Assembly: GCF_001758365.1 (NCBI RefSeq)
Contig: NZ_LZFO01000016.1
Span: forward strand, 1-51,556
DNA: 51,556 nt
Direction: 5' to 3'
From: Clostridium acetireducens DSM 10703
Lineage (GTDB): Bacteria; Bacillota; Clostridia; Clostridiales; Clostridiaceae
The translations under genes and the position numbers were made by a program. The notes under the pieces are model-generated. The model was not told the origin of the DNA. It ran no database searches and saw nothing but the letters and a program-made list of their open reading frames with translations. Below, one piece after another: positions 34,830 to 44,433 of this stretch. How positions within the stretch are numbered: the stretch's first letter is position 1; the number at the start of each line of letters is the position of its first letter.

Positions 34830-35843
34830 ATGGTGATTTTTATGAAAGAAAACACACCTAAAACAGAAATTGAAAGCATTAAATGCAAGTTAGAATTATT
34901 GCATTGTAAGGTCCATGTGTCTAAAGGGGAAAATAGTTTTATATTAGGATTAACAGGTGACAAAAGTGAAATTAATACTATGGAAATACAATGTAATAAA
35001 AATGTTGAAAAAATATTATCTGTAAAAGAACCTTTCAAACTAGCCAATAAGGTTTTTCATCCTGAGTGCACTAATATACAAGTTGGTCACAGTAGTATAG
35101 GAGGAAAGCAAATAGCCATAATGGCAGGACCTTGTTCTGTAGAAAATAAAGAACAAATTATGACTATAGCTGAGGATGTAAAAAAAGCAGGGGCTACTTT
35201 TCTAAGAGGTGGTGCTTACAAGCCAAGAACATCTCCTTACAGTTTTCAAGGATTAAAAGAAGATGGATTAGAATTATTAAAATTAGCAAAAGAAAAAACA
35301 GGTCTTCCTATTGTAACAGAAGTTATGTCTGCAAATTTAATTGAAAAAGTTTCACAAGTTGCAGATGTTTTGCAAATAGGAGCAAGGAATATGCAAAATT
35401 TTGATTTATTAAAAGAAGTGGGAAAAGCAAATAAACCTGTGCTTTTAAAAAGGGGATTATCTGCTACTATTGAAGAGTTTCTTATGTCTGCAGAATATGT
35501 AATGTCAGAAGGAAATGAAAATGTAATTCTTTGTGAAAGAGGAATAAGAACTTTTGAAACATACACAAGAAATACCTTGGATTTAAGTGTAATACCTGCA
35601 ATAAAGAGATTAAGTCATCTTCCAGTTATAGTGGATCCAAGCCATGCAGCAGGAATATGTTGGATGGTAGAACCTCTTTCAAAAGCAGCTATAGCTGCTG
35701 GTGCCGATGGTTTAATTATAGAAGTGCATAACAATCCAGAAAATGCTAAATGTGATGGTGAACAATCCATTAAACCTGAAAAATTTAATGAATTAGTTAA
35801 ATCTTTATCAGAAATAGCAAAAATAAACGGTAGAGCCATATAA
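34830..35843 (+). CDS. aroF: 3-deoxy-7-phosphoheptulonate (DAHP) synthase, type I-beta with regulatory domain
   Basis: A 337-residue enzyme condensing phosphoenolpyruvate with erythrose 4-phosphate, the first step of aromatic synthesis. The N-terminal about 70 residues form an ACT-like (ferredoxin-like) regulatory domain as in Thermotoga, for feedback by aromatic amino acids. The barrel follows with MAGPCSVE (about 107), GAYKPRTSPYSF (about 130) and VDPSHAAG. AGGAGG lies eight bases before the ATG. It leads the operon behind the attenuator. Confidence 0.93.
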   Translation: MVIFMKENTPKTEIESIKCKLELLHCKVHVSKGENSFILGLTGDKSEINTMEIQCNKNVEKILSVKEPFKLANKVFHPECTNIQVGHSSIGGKQIAIMAGPCSVENKEQIMTIAEDVKKAGATFLRGGAYKPRTSPYSFQGLKEDGLELLKLAKEKTGLPIVTEVMSANLIEKVSQVADVLQIGARNMQNFDLLKEVGKANKPVLLKRGLSATIEEFLMSAEYVMSEGNENVILCERGIRTFETYTRNTLDLSVIPAIKRLSHLPVIVDPSHAAGICWMVEPLSKAAIAAGADGLIIEVHNNPENAKCDGEQSIKPEKFNELVKSLSEIAKINGRAI

Positions 35844-35856
35844 AGAGGTGGTAAAA

Positions 35857-36702
35857 TTGATAGAATTAAATATAACTGTTGTAGGATTAGGATTAATAGG
35901 TGGTTCTTTGGCTATGGCATTAAAAGATTTAAAGCCTAAAAATTTATGGGGAATTGATATAGAAAAAAGCACTATTGAAGCTGCTGAGAAAAAATGCATA
36001 ATTCACAAAGGCTATACTAAACCTGAAATTCCATTAAAACATTCTGATATAGTAATAATAGCATTGTATCCAAATTTAACTGAAAAGTTTGTAAAAGACA
36101 ATATTAAAAATTTTAAAAAAGGAGCTATTATCACAGATGTAGCAGGAATTAAAGAAAATTTGGTGAATAATATAAATTCATTTATTCCAAAGTCATTAGA
36201 TTTTATTGGAGGGCATCCTATGGCAGGTAGTGAAAATAAAGGATTAAGCTTTGCATCCAAAGATATATTTAATGATGCAAATTATATAATTACTCCTGTA
36301 GAAAAAAATAGAGAAGAAAATATTAAAATTTTAGAGAGTATTGCAAAGAAAATAGGATGTAAAAATGTAGTTAGAATTACCCCTAAAGCCCATGATGAAA
36401 TTATAGCTTTTACAAGTCATTTAACTCATGTATTAGCTGTAGCTTTAATTAATAGTGATATTTTAAATGTAGAAACATCTTTGTTTATTGCAGGAAGTTT
36501 TAAAGATGGTACAAGAGTGGCAGATATTAATTCATCACTTTGGGTGGAGCTATTAACTTCAAATAGAAAAAATATAATTAATAAAATAGAAGTTTTTGAA
36601 GAAAAAATAGAAACTATTAAAAATGCTATAAAAGAAAACAATAAATCTATTATAAAATCTGAATTTGAAAAGGCAAGTTTAAGAAGAAAGGAGCTAGTGT
36701 AG
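35857..36702 (+). CDS. tyrA: Prephenate dehydrogenase
   Basis: The TTG start at 35857 is chosen because AGAGGTGG precedes it; a GTG at 35848 overlaps this site. The 281-residue product has the NAD motif VVGLGLIGGSLAM (about 7-19), DVAGIKENL, the catalytic region GGHPMAGSENKG and FTSHLTHV. It makes 4-hydroxyphenylpyruvate for tyrosine. There is no C-terminal ACT domain, so feedback is expected at the DAHP synthase or transcription level. It ends one base before aroB. Confidence 0.92.
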   Translation: MIELNITVVGLGLIGGSLAMALKDLKPKNLWGIDIEKSTIEAAEKKCIIHKGYTKPEIPLKHSDIVIIALYPNLTEKFVKDNIKNFKKGAIITDVAGIKENLVNNINSFIPKSLDFIGGHPMAGSENKGLSFASKDIFNDANYIITPVEKNREENIKILESIAKKIGCKNVVRITPKAHDEIIAFTSHLTHVLAVALINSDILNVETSLFIAGSFKDGTRVADINSSLWVELLTSNRKNIINKIEVFEEKIETIKNAIKENNKSIIKSEFEKASLRRKELV

Positions 36703-36703
36703 T

Positions 36704-37771
36704 ATGCATACATTAACAGTAAATCTTTCTGATAAAACTTATCCTATATATATAAAAAAGGGATTGTTAGATAGTATAGGAAAAGAAATTAAAAAAATAT
36801 ATAAAAATAAAAAAATAGCCATAATAACTGATTCAAATATTGAAAAGTTATATGGCGAAAGAATAAAAAATAATTTAATAAAAGAAAATTTTTTAACCAA
36901 TAAAATTATAATAGAACCAGGAGAAAAAAGCAAATTCTTTAAAGTGTTAGAGCAGGTTTGCAATAAGCTTTTAGAATTAAAACTTAATAGAGGAGATTTG
37001 ATAATTACATTTGGCGGTGGAGTAGTTGGAGATTTAGGCGGGTTTGCTGCTTCAATGTTATTAAGAGGAATTTCTTTTATACAAATACCAACTTCTCTTA
37101 TAGGTCAAATTGACAGTAGTATAGGTGGAAAAGTAGCTATAAATACAGATTATGGTAAAAATCTTATAGGAAGTTTTTATCATCCAAAGGCAGTATTTAT
37201 AGACCCAGAATTACTAAAAACATTAGATGAAAGATATTTATATGATGGTATGGCAGAGATGATAAAATATGGTGCTATTAAAGATAGAAAATTATTTAAT
37301 AATCTTTTACAATATAAAGGGAAGGAAGATTTATTTAATAATATAGAAGAGCTAATTTATACTTGCTGTAGTATTAAAAAAAATTTAGTAGAAAAAGATG
37401 AAAAAGACAATGGCGAAAGAATGCTTCTTAATTTTGGTCATACAATAGGTCATGGTATAGAAAAATACTTTCAATACAAAAAATTTACTCATGGAGAAGC
37501 TGTAGCTATGGGAATGTATGCAATTACTAAAAATAGCGAAGATTTTGGATTAACGGAAAAAGGTACTTCAGATTTAATAAAAAAAATAATAATTAAGTAT
37601 AATTTGCCTTGGAAAATTCCAACTATAGATAAAAGTGAAATTATAGATATTATTAGTAGAGATAAGAAAAATAATTGTGAAAATATGAATATAATTTTAC
37701 TTAAAAATATAGGGAATGGATTTATTAAAAAGATAAATATTAAAGATATGAATAAAGTGAAGTTTATATAA
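36704..37771 (+). CDS. aroB: 3-dehydroquinate synthase
   Basis: A 355-residue NAD- and metal-dependent cyclase converting DAHP to 3-dehydroquinate. Signatures are GGGVVGDLGGFAAS (about 105-118), PTSLIGQIDSSIGGKVAIN (about 127-145), the metal-ligand Glu in YDGMAEMIKYG, and LNFGHTIGHGIE with His ligands. The length is normal. It is placed between tyrA and aroA. A decayed copy of its first third (roughly 36805-36905) is found at 44219-44317 in the trp operon. Confidence 0.95.
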   Translation: MHTLTVNLSDKTYPIYIKKGLLDSIGKEIKKIYKNKKIAIITDSNIEKLYGERIKNNLIKENFLTNKIIIEPGEKSKFFKVLEQVCNKLLELKLNRGDLIITFGGGVVGDLGGFAASMLLRGISFIQIPTSLIGQIDSSIGGKVAINTDYGKNLIGSFYHPKAVFIDPELLKTLDERYLYDGMAEMIKYGAIKDRKLFNNLLQYKGKEDLFNNIEELIYTCCSIKKNLVEKDEKDNGERMLLNFGHTIGHGIEKYFQYKKFTHGEAVAMGMYAITKNSEDFGLTEKGTSDLIKKIIIKYNLPWKIPTIDKSEIIDIISRDKKNNCENMNIILLKNIGNGFIKKINIKDMNKVKFI

Positions 37772-37922
37772 GTTTTTAATATAATTAGGCATTACAAATG
37801 ATTATAGATTTATTAATGTGCTAAAGAAATCATTATTAAAGTAAGAAATTTAGGAGTATAAAAATAATTATTCATTGACTTAAATTAGGTAGTTGTGGAT
37901 AAAATAGAAAGGAGGATTTTAT

Positions 37923-39200
37923 TTGAATTCTGTAAAAATAACACCGAGAAATCTATATGGTGAAATTAAAATTCAGCCTTCAAAAAGCCTTTGTCATAGA
38001 GCAATAATAGCAGCTAGTCTTTCAAAAGGCATAAGTAATATAAAAAATGTAACATTTTCTCATGATATTAAAGCTACTATTGATGGAATGAAAGCTTTAG
38101 GAGCGGATATTAAAAGAAGTGAAAATAATTTATGTATAAATGGAAGTGAATTTTTAAATTTAAATAAAAATGAAATTAATTGTATTGAATCTGGATCTAC
38201 ATTGAGATTTTTAATTCCTATTGCTCTTTTAACAGGAAATCAAATAACCTTTAATGGAGAAGGAATGTTAAAAAACCGTCCATTAAATCCTTACTATGAA
38301 ATATTTAAAAAACAAAATATAAATTACAGTAGTCATAATGGATTGCCTCTTAGTGTAAAAGGATTGATTACTCCTGGGGATTTTGAAATAGAAGGTAACA
38401 TAAGTTCTCAATTTATAACGGGACTTATGTTTGCACTTCCACTTTTAAAGGGAGATTCAAGAATAATTTTAACTACAAAATTAGAATCAAAGGGTTATGT
38501 AGATTTAACCATAGATACTTTAGATAAATTTTCTGTAAAAATAGAAAGTAATAATTATAATGAATTTTATATTAAAGGCAATCAAAAATATATGCCTACA
38601 GACTATAAAGTGGAAGGTGATTTTTCACAATCTGCATTTTGGTTAGTAGCGGGAATATTAGGTGGAAAAATTCAATGTACTGATATAAATATAAATTCTC
38701 TTCAAGGGGATAAAGCTATTGTAGACATAATAAAAAAAATGGGAGGAAATATAAGTGTATATAAAGATAAAATAGTTACTGAAACTTCAAAAACAAAAGG
38801 TATAACCATTGATGCTTCAGATTGTCCAGATATTGTACCTATTTTATCTGTACTAGCAGCTTTAAGTGAGGGAACTACAGAGATAATTAACGCAGAAAGA
38901 CTTAGAATAAAAGAATCCGATAGATTGAAGGCAATGTGTACAGAATTAAATAAACTAGGTGCAGACGTAAAAGAAACAAATCAAGGCTTAATAATTAATG
39001 GAAAAGATAAATTAAAGGGTGGAACTGTTGAAAGCTGGAATGATCATCGCATTGCTATGGCGCTTTCTATTGCTTCTATAAAATGTAGTGAACCAGTAAT
39101 TATAAAAAACAGCCATTCAGTAAAAAAATCTTACCCTGAATTTTTTAAGGATTTTTCAATGTTAGGAGGAGTTGTCCATGAGTGGAGTTTGGGGAAATAA
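37923..39200 (+). CDS. aroA: 3-phosphoshikimate 1-carboxyvinyltransferase (EPSP synthase)
   Basis: A 425-residue enzyme with TTG start after AAAGGAGG. It adds enolpyruvyl from phosphoenolpyruvate to shikimate 3-phosphate. Signatures are PSKSLCHRAIIAAS (about 18-31), ESGSTLRFLIPIALL (about 88-102), DFSQSAFW and RLRIKESDRLKAM (about 324-336). A 150-base gap separates it from aroB, without a clear terminator, so the operon probably continues. It overlaps the chorismate synthase gene by 23 bases. Confidence 0.95.
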   Translation: MNSVKITPRNLYGEIKIQPSKSLCHRAIIAASLSKGISNIKNVTFSHDIKATIDGMKALGADIKRSENNLCINGSEFLNLNKNEINCIESGSTLRFLIPIALLTGNQITFNGEGMLKNRPLNPYYEIFKKQNINYSSHNGLPLSVKGLITPGDFEIEGNISSQFITGLMFALPLLKGDSRIILTTKLESKGYVDLTIDTLDKFSVKIESNNYNEFYIKGNQKYMPTDYKVEGDFSQSAFWLVAGILGGKIQCTDININSLQGDKAIVDIIKKMGGNISVYKDKIVTETSKTKGITIDASDCPDIVPILSVLAALSEGTTEIINAERLRIKESDRLKAMCTELNKLGADVKETNQGLIINGKDKLKGGTVESWNDHRIAMALSIASIKCSEPVIIKNSHSVKKSYPEFFKDFSMLGGVVHEWSLGK

Positions 39201-40257
39201 TATTAAATATTCTATTTTTGGTGAGTCTCATGGAAAAGCCATAGGCATAACTATAGACGGTATTCCTGCTGGTATAGAAATTGATTTAGAACATATTAAA
39301 TTTGAGATGAGTAGAAGAGCTCCAGGAAAAAATCAGTTTTCTACAGAAAGAAAAGAAAAAGATAGTTTTGAAATATTAAGCGGATATTTTAATGGTAATA
39401 CTACAGGAACTCCTTTATGTGCAATTATAAGAAATAAAGATGAACATTCAAAGGATTATTATAAAATTAAAAGTATAATAAGACCAGGACATGCAGATTA
39501 TACTGGTAATGTAAAGTATTTTGGTTTTAATGATTATAGGGGAGGAGGGCATTTTTCAGGACGATTAACAGCTCCTTTGGTTTTTGCAGGAGCTATAGCA
39601 AAGCAAATTTTAATGAAAAAAAATATTATTATAGGAAGCCATATATATGAAATAGGAAATGTGCAAGATGAAGAATTTGACAAAGTAAATATTAAAAGTG
39701 ATTTTTTGAAAAGTCTTATAAATAGAGAATTTCCTGTTATTAATGAGGAAAAGGCTTTAGAAATGAAGAAAAAGATTTTAGAAGCAAAACAGGATTTGGA
39801 TTCTATAGGGGGGATTGTGGAAGCAGCAGTTTTAAATTTGCCAGCAGGTTTAGGTTCACCTTTTTTTGATTCTATTGAAAGCAGTTTAGCTCATATTTTA
39901 TTTTCTATTCCTGCTGTAAAAGGAGTAGAATTTGGGGAAGGTTTTAATATATCAAGAATGAAAGGTTCTCAGGCAAATGATGAATTTTACATGGAAGAGG
40001 ACAATGTACACACATTTACTAATAATAATGGTGGTATATTAGGTGGAATTACTACAGGAATGCCTTTGATTTTTAGAGCTGCTTTTAAACCAACGCCTTC
40101 TATAGGTAAAATTCAAAAAACTGTGGATTTACTAAAAAAAGAAAACACAGAAATTCAAGTAACTGGTCGCCATGACCCTTGTATTGTACCTAGGGCTGTT
40201 CCAGTAGTAGAAGCAGTAACTGCTATGACAATTTTAGATTTTATACGTGGTAAATAG
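39178..40257 (+). CDS. aroC: Chorismate synthase
   Basis: The start at ATG 39178 has AGGAGGA seven bases upstream, inside the end of aroA. The 359-residue flavin-dependent enzyme forms chorismate. Signatures are IFGESHGKAIGI (about 10-21), SRRAPGKNQFSTERKE, the long RPGHADYTG stretch and GRHDPCIVPRAVPVVEA near the C-terminus. Length and motifs are normal. It completes the shikimate pathway in this operon. Confidence 0.95.
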   Translation: MSGVWGNNIKYSIFGESHGKAIGITIDGIPAGIEIDLEHIKFEMSRRAPGKNQFSTERKEKDSFEILSGYFNGNTTGTPLCAIIRNKDEHSKDYYKIKSIIRPGHADYTGNVKYFGFNDYRGGGHFSGRLTAPLVFAGAIAKQILMKKNIIIGSHIYEIGNVQDEEFDKVNIKSDFLKSLINREFPVINEEKALEMKKKILEAKQDLDSIGGIVEAAVLNLPAGLGSPFFDSIESSLAHILFSIPAVKGVEFGEGFNISRMKGSQANDEFYMEEDNVHTFTNNNGGILGGITTGMPLIFRAAFKPTPSIGKIQKTVDLLKKENTEIQVTGRHDPCIVPRAVPVVEAVTAMTILDFIRGK

Positions 40258-40278
40258 TTTTTAGGGCAGGTGGTGTAA

Positions 40279-40539
40279 ATGGAGGATATATCAAAATTAA
40301 GGGAAGAAATTGATAGTATAGATGAAGAAATTGTAAAATTATTGGAAAAACGTATGGAAATATCATTGAAAATTGGTAAATGTAAAAAACAAAATAATAT
40401 TAATGTGTTAGATAAATCTAGAGAAAAAGAAATTATTAAAAGTAGAGTGGAATTTTTAAAAAATAATGATTTTAAACAACCTCTTGAAAAACTTTTAAAA
40501 TTAATTATGGAAATTAGTAGAGAATTGCAGTATAAATAA
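40279..40539 (+). CDS. Chorismate mutase, AroQ fold
   Basis: An 86-residue all-helical protein with LREEIDSIDEEIVKLLEKRM (about 6-25) and IGKCKK, then REKEIIKSRVEF. It matches the monofunctional AroQ-type mutase, which converts chorismate to prephenate for Tyr and Phe. The active-site Arg and Lys positions appear conserved. No fused prephenate dehydratase is present, and pheA is not in the window. It lies between aroC and aroE in the operon. Confidence 0.9.
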   Translation: MEDISKLREEIDSIDEEIVKLLEKRMEISLKIGKCKKQNNINVLDKSREKEIIKSRVEFLKNNDFKQPLEKLLKLIMEISRELQYK

Positions 40540-40574
40540 TCATAAACTGAAAAATGAAAAGAGGTGAATTTAAA

Positions 40575-41375
40575 TTGGGAAGTTTATATGGACTTTTAGG
40601 TGAAAAATTAAAACATAGTATTTCCCCTAAAATACATTCATTAATATTTAAAGAAGGAAATATACAAGGATATTATCATTTATTTGAAGTAGAAAAAGAA
40701 AATTTAGGAAGTGCAGTAGAAGGATTGAAAGCATTATGTGCAAAAGGAGTAAATGTTACTATACCTTATAAAGTTTCTGTAATGGAATATTTAGATGAAA
40801 TTTCTATTGAAGCAAAAAAAATAGGTTCTGTAAATACAATTTGTTTTAATGGGAATAAAACTATAGGGTATAATACAGATTACTATGGTTTTGGAAGAAT
40901 GCTTGAGAAAAACAATATTACTGTAGCAAACAAAAGTGCAGTTATACTTGGAAGTGGAGGAGCTTCCAAGGCTGTTTTGCAATACATTTTAGATAAAGGA
41001 ATAAAAGATGTGAAAATAGTAAGTAGAGATGTTAGCAAAATTAAATGCACACATAAAATAAAGTATTTTAATTTAATAAGCTATGATGAAATTAAATATT
41101 TAAAGGGGAAAGACATTATTATTAATTGTACTCCTTGTGGCATGTATCCTAATTTGCAATGTAGCCCTGTGGAAAAAGAAGTTATTTCTGATTTTTCTGT
41201 AGCTATTGATTTAATATATAATCCATCAGAAACTCTTTTTCTAAAGTATGCAAGAGAATTAGGTATAAAAGGAGTAAATGGCCTATACATGTTAGTAGGT
41301 CAAGCTGTAGCAGCAGAGGAATTATGGAATAATATTAGTATTTCAGTAGATAAAATATATGATAAAATTGTTTAA
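40575..41375 (+). CDS. aroE: Shikimate dehydrogenase
   Basis: TTG 40575 is chosen: AAGAGGTG lies eight bases upstream, and the family normally begins near 'YGLxGEKLxHSxSP', as here (SLYGLLGEKLKHSISP). The 266-residue product has NVTIPYK (catalytic Lys, about 62-68), NTDYYGF (Asp) and the NADP motif VILGSGGASKAVLQY. It reduces 3-dehydroshikimate to shikimate. Confidence 0.93.
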   Translation: MGSLYGLLGEKLKHSISPKIHSLIFKEGNIQGYYHLFEVEKENLGSAVEGLKALCAKGVNVTIPYKVSVMEYLDEISIEAKKIGSVNTICFNGNKTIGYNTDYYGFGRMLEKNNITVANKSAVILGSGGASKAVLQYILDKGIKDVKIVSRDVSKIKCTHKIKYFNLISYDEIKYLKGKDIIINCTPCGMYPNLQCSPVEKEVISDFSVAIDLIYNPSETLFLKYARELGIKGVNGLYMLVGQAVAAEELWNNISISVDKIYDKIV

Positions 41376-41461
41376 AAATTTACGAACCTACAGAAGAACA
41401 GACTAAATAAAAAAATGAAATGTATGGTAAAATTGTTTAAAAATTAACGCGAGGATATAAT

Positions 41462-41977
41462 ATGAAAAATATTAATATAAATAAAAATATAGTGTTAATA
41501 GGCACACCTGGTGCTGGTAAATCAACCATAGGAGATATTTTAGCTAAAAATATTAATTTGCCCTTTTATGATGTAGATAGCTATATTGAAAATAAACAAG
41601 GAAAAAGTATAAATAATATATTTGAAAAGGGAGAAGAGTATTTTAGAAATATTGAAAGTGAATCCATAAAAGAAATAATTAAAAAAACACCTTCTGTTAT
41701 AGCAACTGGTGGTGGAGTAGTTAAAATACCTGAAAATATGAAAGTTTTAAAGGAAAATTCTATTATTATATTTATAAACAGACCTGTAGATAATATAGCT
41801 AAAGATATAGATGTATCTACACGTCCTCTTTTAGCAGGAAATGTATCAAAGATATACGAACTTTACAAAGAAAGATATGATTTATACAAAAAATATTGTG
41901 ATTATGAAGTTTTTAATAATAAAGATGTTAATTATGCTATAAATAAAATTTACGATATATTGGAAGTGATATTTTGA
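41462..41977 (+). CDS. aroK: Shikimate kinase
   Basis: A 171-residue P-loop kinase. Walker A is GTPGAGKST (about 14-22), the shikimate-binding Asp/Arg appear in FYDVDSYIE and EEYFRNIE, and TGGGVV (about 82-87) follows. The lid has DVSTRPLL. It phosphorylates shikimate. It overlaps the next gene by four bases (TTGA), so they are coupled. Confidence 0.93.
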   Translation: MKNININKNIVLIGTPGAGKSTIGDILAKNINLPFYDVDSYIENKQGKSINNIFEKGEEYFRNIESESIKEIIKKTPSVIATGGGVVKIPENMKVLKENSIIIFINRPVDNIAKDIDVSTRPLLAGNVSKIYELYKERYDLYKKYCDYEVFNNKDVNYAINKIYDILEVIF

Positions 41978-42411
41978 AAGTATTAATAATAAATGGACCT
42001 AATATTAATCTTTTAGGCATTAGAGAAAAAGGTATATATGGCAGCATAAGTTATAGTGAAATGTGCAAATATCTATATGAAAGTTCTAAAGAATTATCAG
42101 TAGATATAGATATAGTTCAAAGTAATATAGAAGGAGAAATTATAAATTTTATACAAAAGGCTTATAATAAATATGATGCTTTGGTAATAAATCCTGGTGC
42201 ATATACTCATTATAGCATTGCTATATATGATGCCATAAAAGCGGTAAATATTCCAACAGTAGAAGTACATATAAGCAATATACATTCAAGAGAAGAATTT
42301 AGAAGAAAGTCAGTAACAGCAGCGGCTTGCATTGGTCAAATATCAGGATTTGGATTGTATGGATATATTATGGCATTAATGGCTTTAATTAAAAATAAAA
42401 AAAACATTTGA
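41974..42411 (+). CDS. aroQ: 3-dehydroquinate dehydratase, type II
   Basis: A 145-residue protein with TTG start. Type II signatures are INGPNINLLGIREKGIYG (catalytic Tyr, about 6-23), QSNIEGEI, NPGAYTHYSIAIYDA and VEVHISNIHSREEFRRKS (catalytic His). It forms dodecamers and dehydrates 3-dehydroquinate. It is the last gene of the aro operon. Its stop codon overlaps the -35 element of the trp promoter. Confidence 0.94.
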   Translation: MKVLIINGPNINLLGIREKGIYGSISYSEMCKYLYESSKELSVDIDIVQSNIEGEIINFIQKAYNKYDALVINPGAYTHYSIAIYDAIKAVNIPTVEVHISNIHSREEFRRKSVTAAACIGQISGFGLYGYIMALMALIKNKKNI

Positions 42412-42436
42412 CAAAGTAAGTATTTTAGAATATAAT
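42408..42436 (+). promoter_or_regulatory. Promoter of the trp operon
   Basis: Consensus TTGACA (42408-42413), a 17-base spacer and TATAAT (42431-42436). The -35 overlaps the aroQ stop codon. Confidence 0.8.
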
Positions 42437-42469
42437 GAATAAAAAATACATTGATAAATCAGTGAATAA

Positions 42470-42746
42470 GAAGAGTAGGTATGTTTAACAATTCCAGAGA
42501 GTTGGGAATGGTGGGAACCCAATATTTAAAAACATATTGAATGGGCTTATGAGTGGAATCCGAAATATGAAATGTAAAGTAGGTGACACGGGCATCTCCC
42601 GTTATAGAGATAGGATATCGGAGTTTATTAAAATTTCCCGTATCTGAAAAAGCGGATTGTAATTTCTAAAAATAGTTTATTACAATCAATTGAGGTGGCA
42701 CCACGGTGAATATCGCCCTCTATGCATGAAAATGTATAGAGGGTTT
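42470..42746 (+). promoter_or_regulatory. T-box riboswitch, tryptophan (UGG) specifier
   Basis: AGAGAG (42496-42501), specifier GAA-TGG (TGG at 42542-42544), T-box GAGGTGGCACCACGG (42692-42706), and a terminator with stem CCCTCTATGCAT / ATGTATAGAGGG followed by T6. Uncharged tRNA-Trp should switch on trpE and the following genes. Confidence 0.92.
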
Positions 42747-42777
42747 TTTATTTTTCAAAATATTAGGAGGTGAAATA

Positions 42778-44208
42778 ATGATAAACATAACAAAAGAACA
42801 ATTTAATAGATATAAAAAAGAAAATATAGTTTTTCCTGTTGTAGTAGAAATTAATGGAGATGAAATTACACCTATAAGTATTTTTTATAATTTAGAAGGC
42901 AAAAATAAATTTTTATTTGAAAGTTGTTATAATGGACAAGAATCTGGAAGATATTCATTTATTGGAGTAAATCCTTATAAAACTATTAAAAGTTATGGTG
43001 ATGAAATTCAAGTTATAGAAAAGGAGGGAATTGAAAAGTTTAAAGGGCAGGTATTGGATTATATTAAAAAGTTTGTAACTGTAGATTATAATTCAAAAGA
43101 AATAAATATTCCTTTCACTGGTGGTGCTGTAGGATATGCTGGTTATGATATTGTAAGACAATATGAGAATTTAAAATGTAACAATATTGATGAAATAAAT
43201 ATACCAGAAGCATATTTTATGTTTTATAAAACAATTATATGTTATGACCATTTTAGGCATACTTTATCAATAATTTATAATGTGTTAAAAGAAAGTGATG
43301 AAGATTATTACAGCATAATTAATGAAATTAATTTGTTAATTAGCAAAATTAAGATTAAAAATAATATACATGAAATTCCTAAAATAACTGAGGAAAAAGA
43401 ATTTAAATCAAATTTTAGTGAAGAAGAATTTTGTTCTATTGTAAATAAAGCAAAAGAATATATTAAAAAAGGAGATGTGCTTCAAGTAGTACTATCTCAA
43501 AGATTAATAGCTGATTTTAATTCAAATCCTTTTGATGTATATAGAAGACTAAGAAGTAAAAATCCTTCGCCTTATCTTTTTTACATTGATTTTCAGGATT
43601 TTCAAGTAGTAGGTTCTTCACCTGAAAGTTTAGTTAGTGTAAAGGGTGATAAAGTTATAACCAATCCTATTGCTGGTACAAGACCTAGAGGTAGAAATAG
43701 CGAAGAAGATAATAATTTAAAAAAGGAATTACTTTCAGATGAAAAGGAAATATCAGAACACATTATGCTGGTAGACCTTGGAAAAGAAGATATAGGGAAT
43801 GTAAGCGAATTTGGAAGTGTTAATGTTGAAAAGTATATGGAAGTAGATTTTTATTCTCGTGTAATGCACATAGTATCAAAGGTTTCAGGTAAATTAAAGA
43901 AGGATTATTCCTGCTTTGATGCACTTAAATCTTGTCTTCCAGCAGGCACAGTTTCTGGAGCACCAAAGTTAAGGTCAATGGAAATAATTGATGAACTTGA
44001 AAATGTAAAAAGAGGATTATATGCAGGAGCAGTAGGATATTTTTCTTATAATGGAAATATGGATACATGCATTGCTATTAGAACAGTTATTTTTAAAGAT
44101 AAAAAAGCTTATTTACAAGCAGGTGCAGGAATTGTAAGTAATTCCAATGCTAAATCAGAATATATAGAAACATTAAATAAAGCTTTGGGAGTAAAAGAAG
44201 TGATTTAG
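42778..44208 (+). CDS. trpE: Anthranilate synthase component I
   Basis: A 476-residue chorismate-utilising enzyme. The N-terminal half contains the tryptophan-feedback type sequence FESCYNGQESGRYSFIG (LLESxxx-like). The C-terminal catalytic half includes QVVLSQRLIADF, NPIAGTRPRGR, EHIMLVDLGKEDIG and LPAGTVSGAPKLRSMEIIDELE (split: GTVSGAPKLRSMEII). It makes anthranilate from chorismate with ammonia from a TrpG amidotransferase. No trpG follows, which is unusual. AGGAGGTG precedes ATG 42778. Confidence 0.94.
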   Translation: MINITKEQFNRYKKENIVFPVVVEINGDEITPISIFYNLEGKNKFLFESCYNGQESGRYSFIGVNPYKTIKSYGDEIQVIEKEGIEKFKGQVLDYIKKFVTVDYNSKEINIPFTGGAVGYAGYDIVRQYENLKCNNIDEINIPEAYFMFYKTIICYDHFRHTLSIIYNVLKESDEDYYSIINEINLLISKIKIKNNIHEIPKITEEKEFKSNFSEEEFCSIVNKAKEYIKKGDVLQVVLSQRLIADFNSNPFDVYRRLRSKNPSPYLFYIDFQDFQVVGSSPESLVSVKGDKVITNPIAGTRPRGRNSEEDNNLKKELLSDEKEISEHIMLVDLGKEDIGNVSEFGSVNVEKYMEVDFYSRVMHIVSKVSGKLKKDYSCFDALKSCLPAGTVSGAPKLRSMEIIDELENVKRGLYAGAVGYFSYNGNMDTCIAIRTVIFKDKKAYLQAGAGIVSNSNAKSEYIETLNKALGVKEVI

Positions 44209-44218
44209 AAAATTAATA

Positions 44219-44317
44219 TTAATAAAAAAGCAGTGATAATTGATTCAAGTATTGAAAAAAATTATAGAGTGAAAGTATTTAAAATACTTCAATAAGAGAA
44301 AATTTTTAACCAATAAA
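44219..44317 (+). pseudogene. Decayed aroB fragment in the trpE-trpD gap
   Basis: The nucleotides resemble aroB 36805-36905: shared blocks include ATTGAAAA, AGAGAAAATTTTTAACCAAT and TGATTCAA(G/A)TATTGAAAA. In translation, KKAVIIDSSIEKNY corresponds to aroB's KKIAIITDSNIEKLY, then a stop breaks the frame. The rest of the gap (to 44433) is AT-rich without a gene. Confidence 0.75.
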
Positions 44318-44433
44318 TAAAAATAAAAAACTATAAAAGTATAGTTATAAAGAAATTTTAAGATATTTATAAATTTAACATGTAAAAATATATTAAATAT
44401 GTATTAAAAATCAATAAAAGTAGGTGAGATTAT

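Noticed and set aside
44219-44317. Remnant of trpG in the trpE-trpD gap
   Set aside because: The fragment's translation resembles the start of AroB, not an amidotransferase; no GxGxxG/Cys triad motif is visible.
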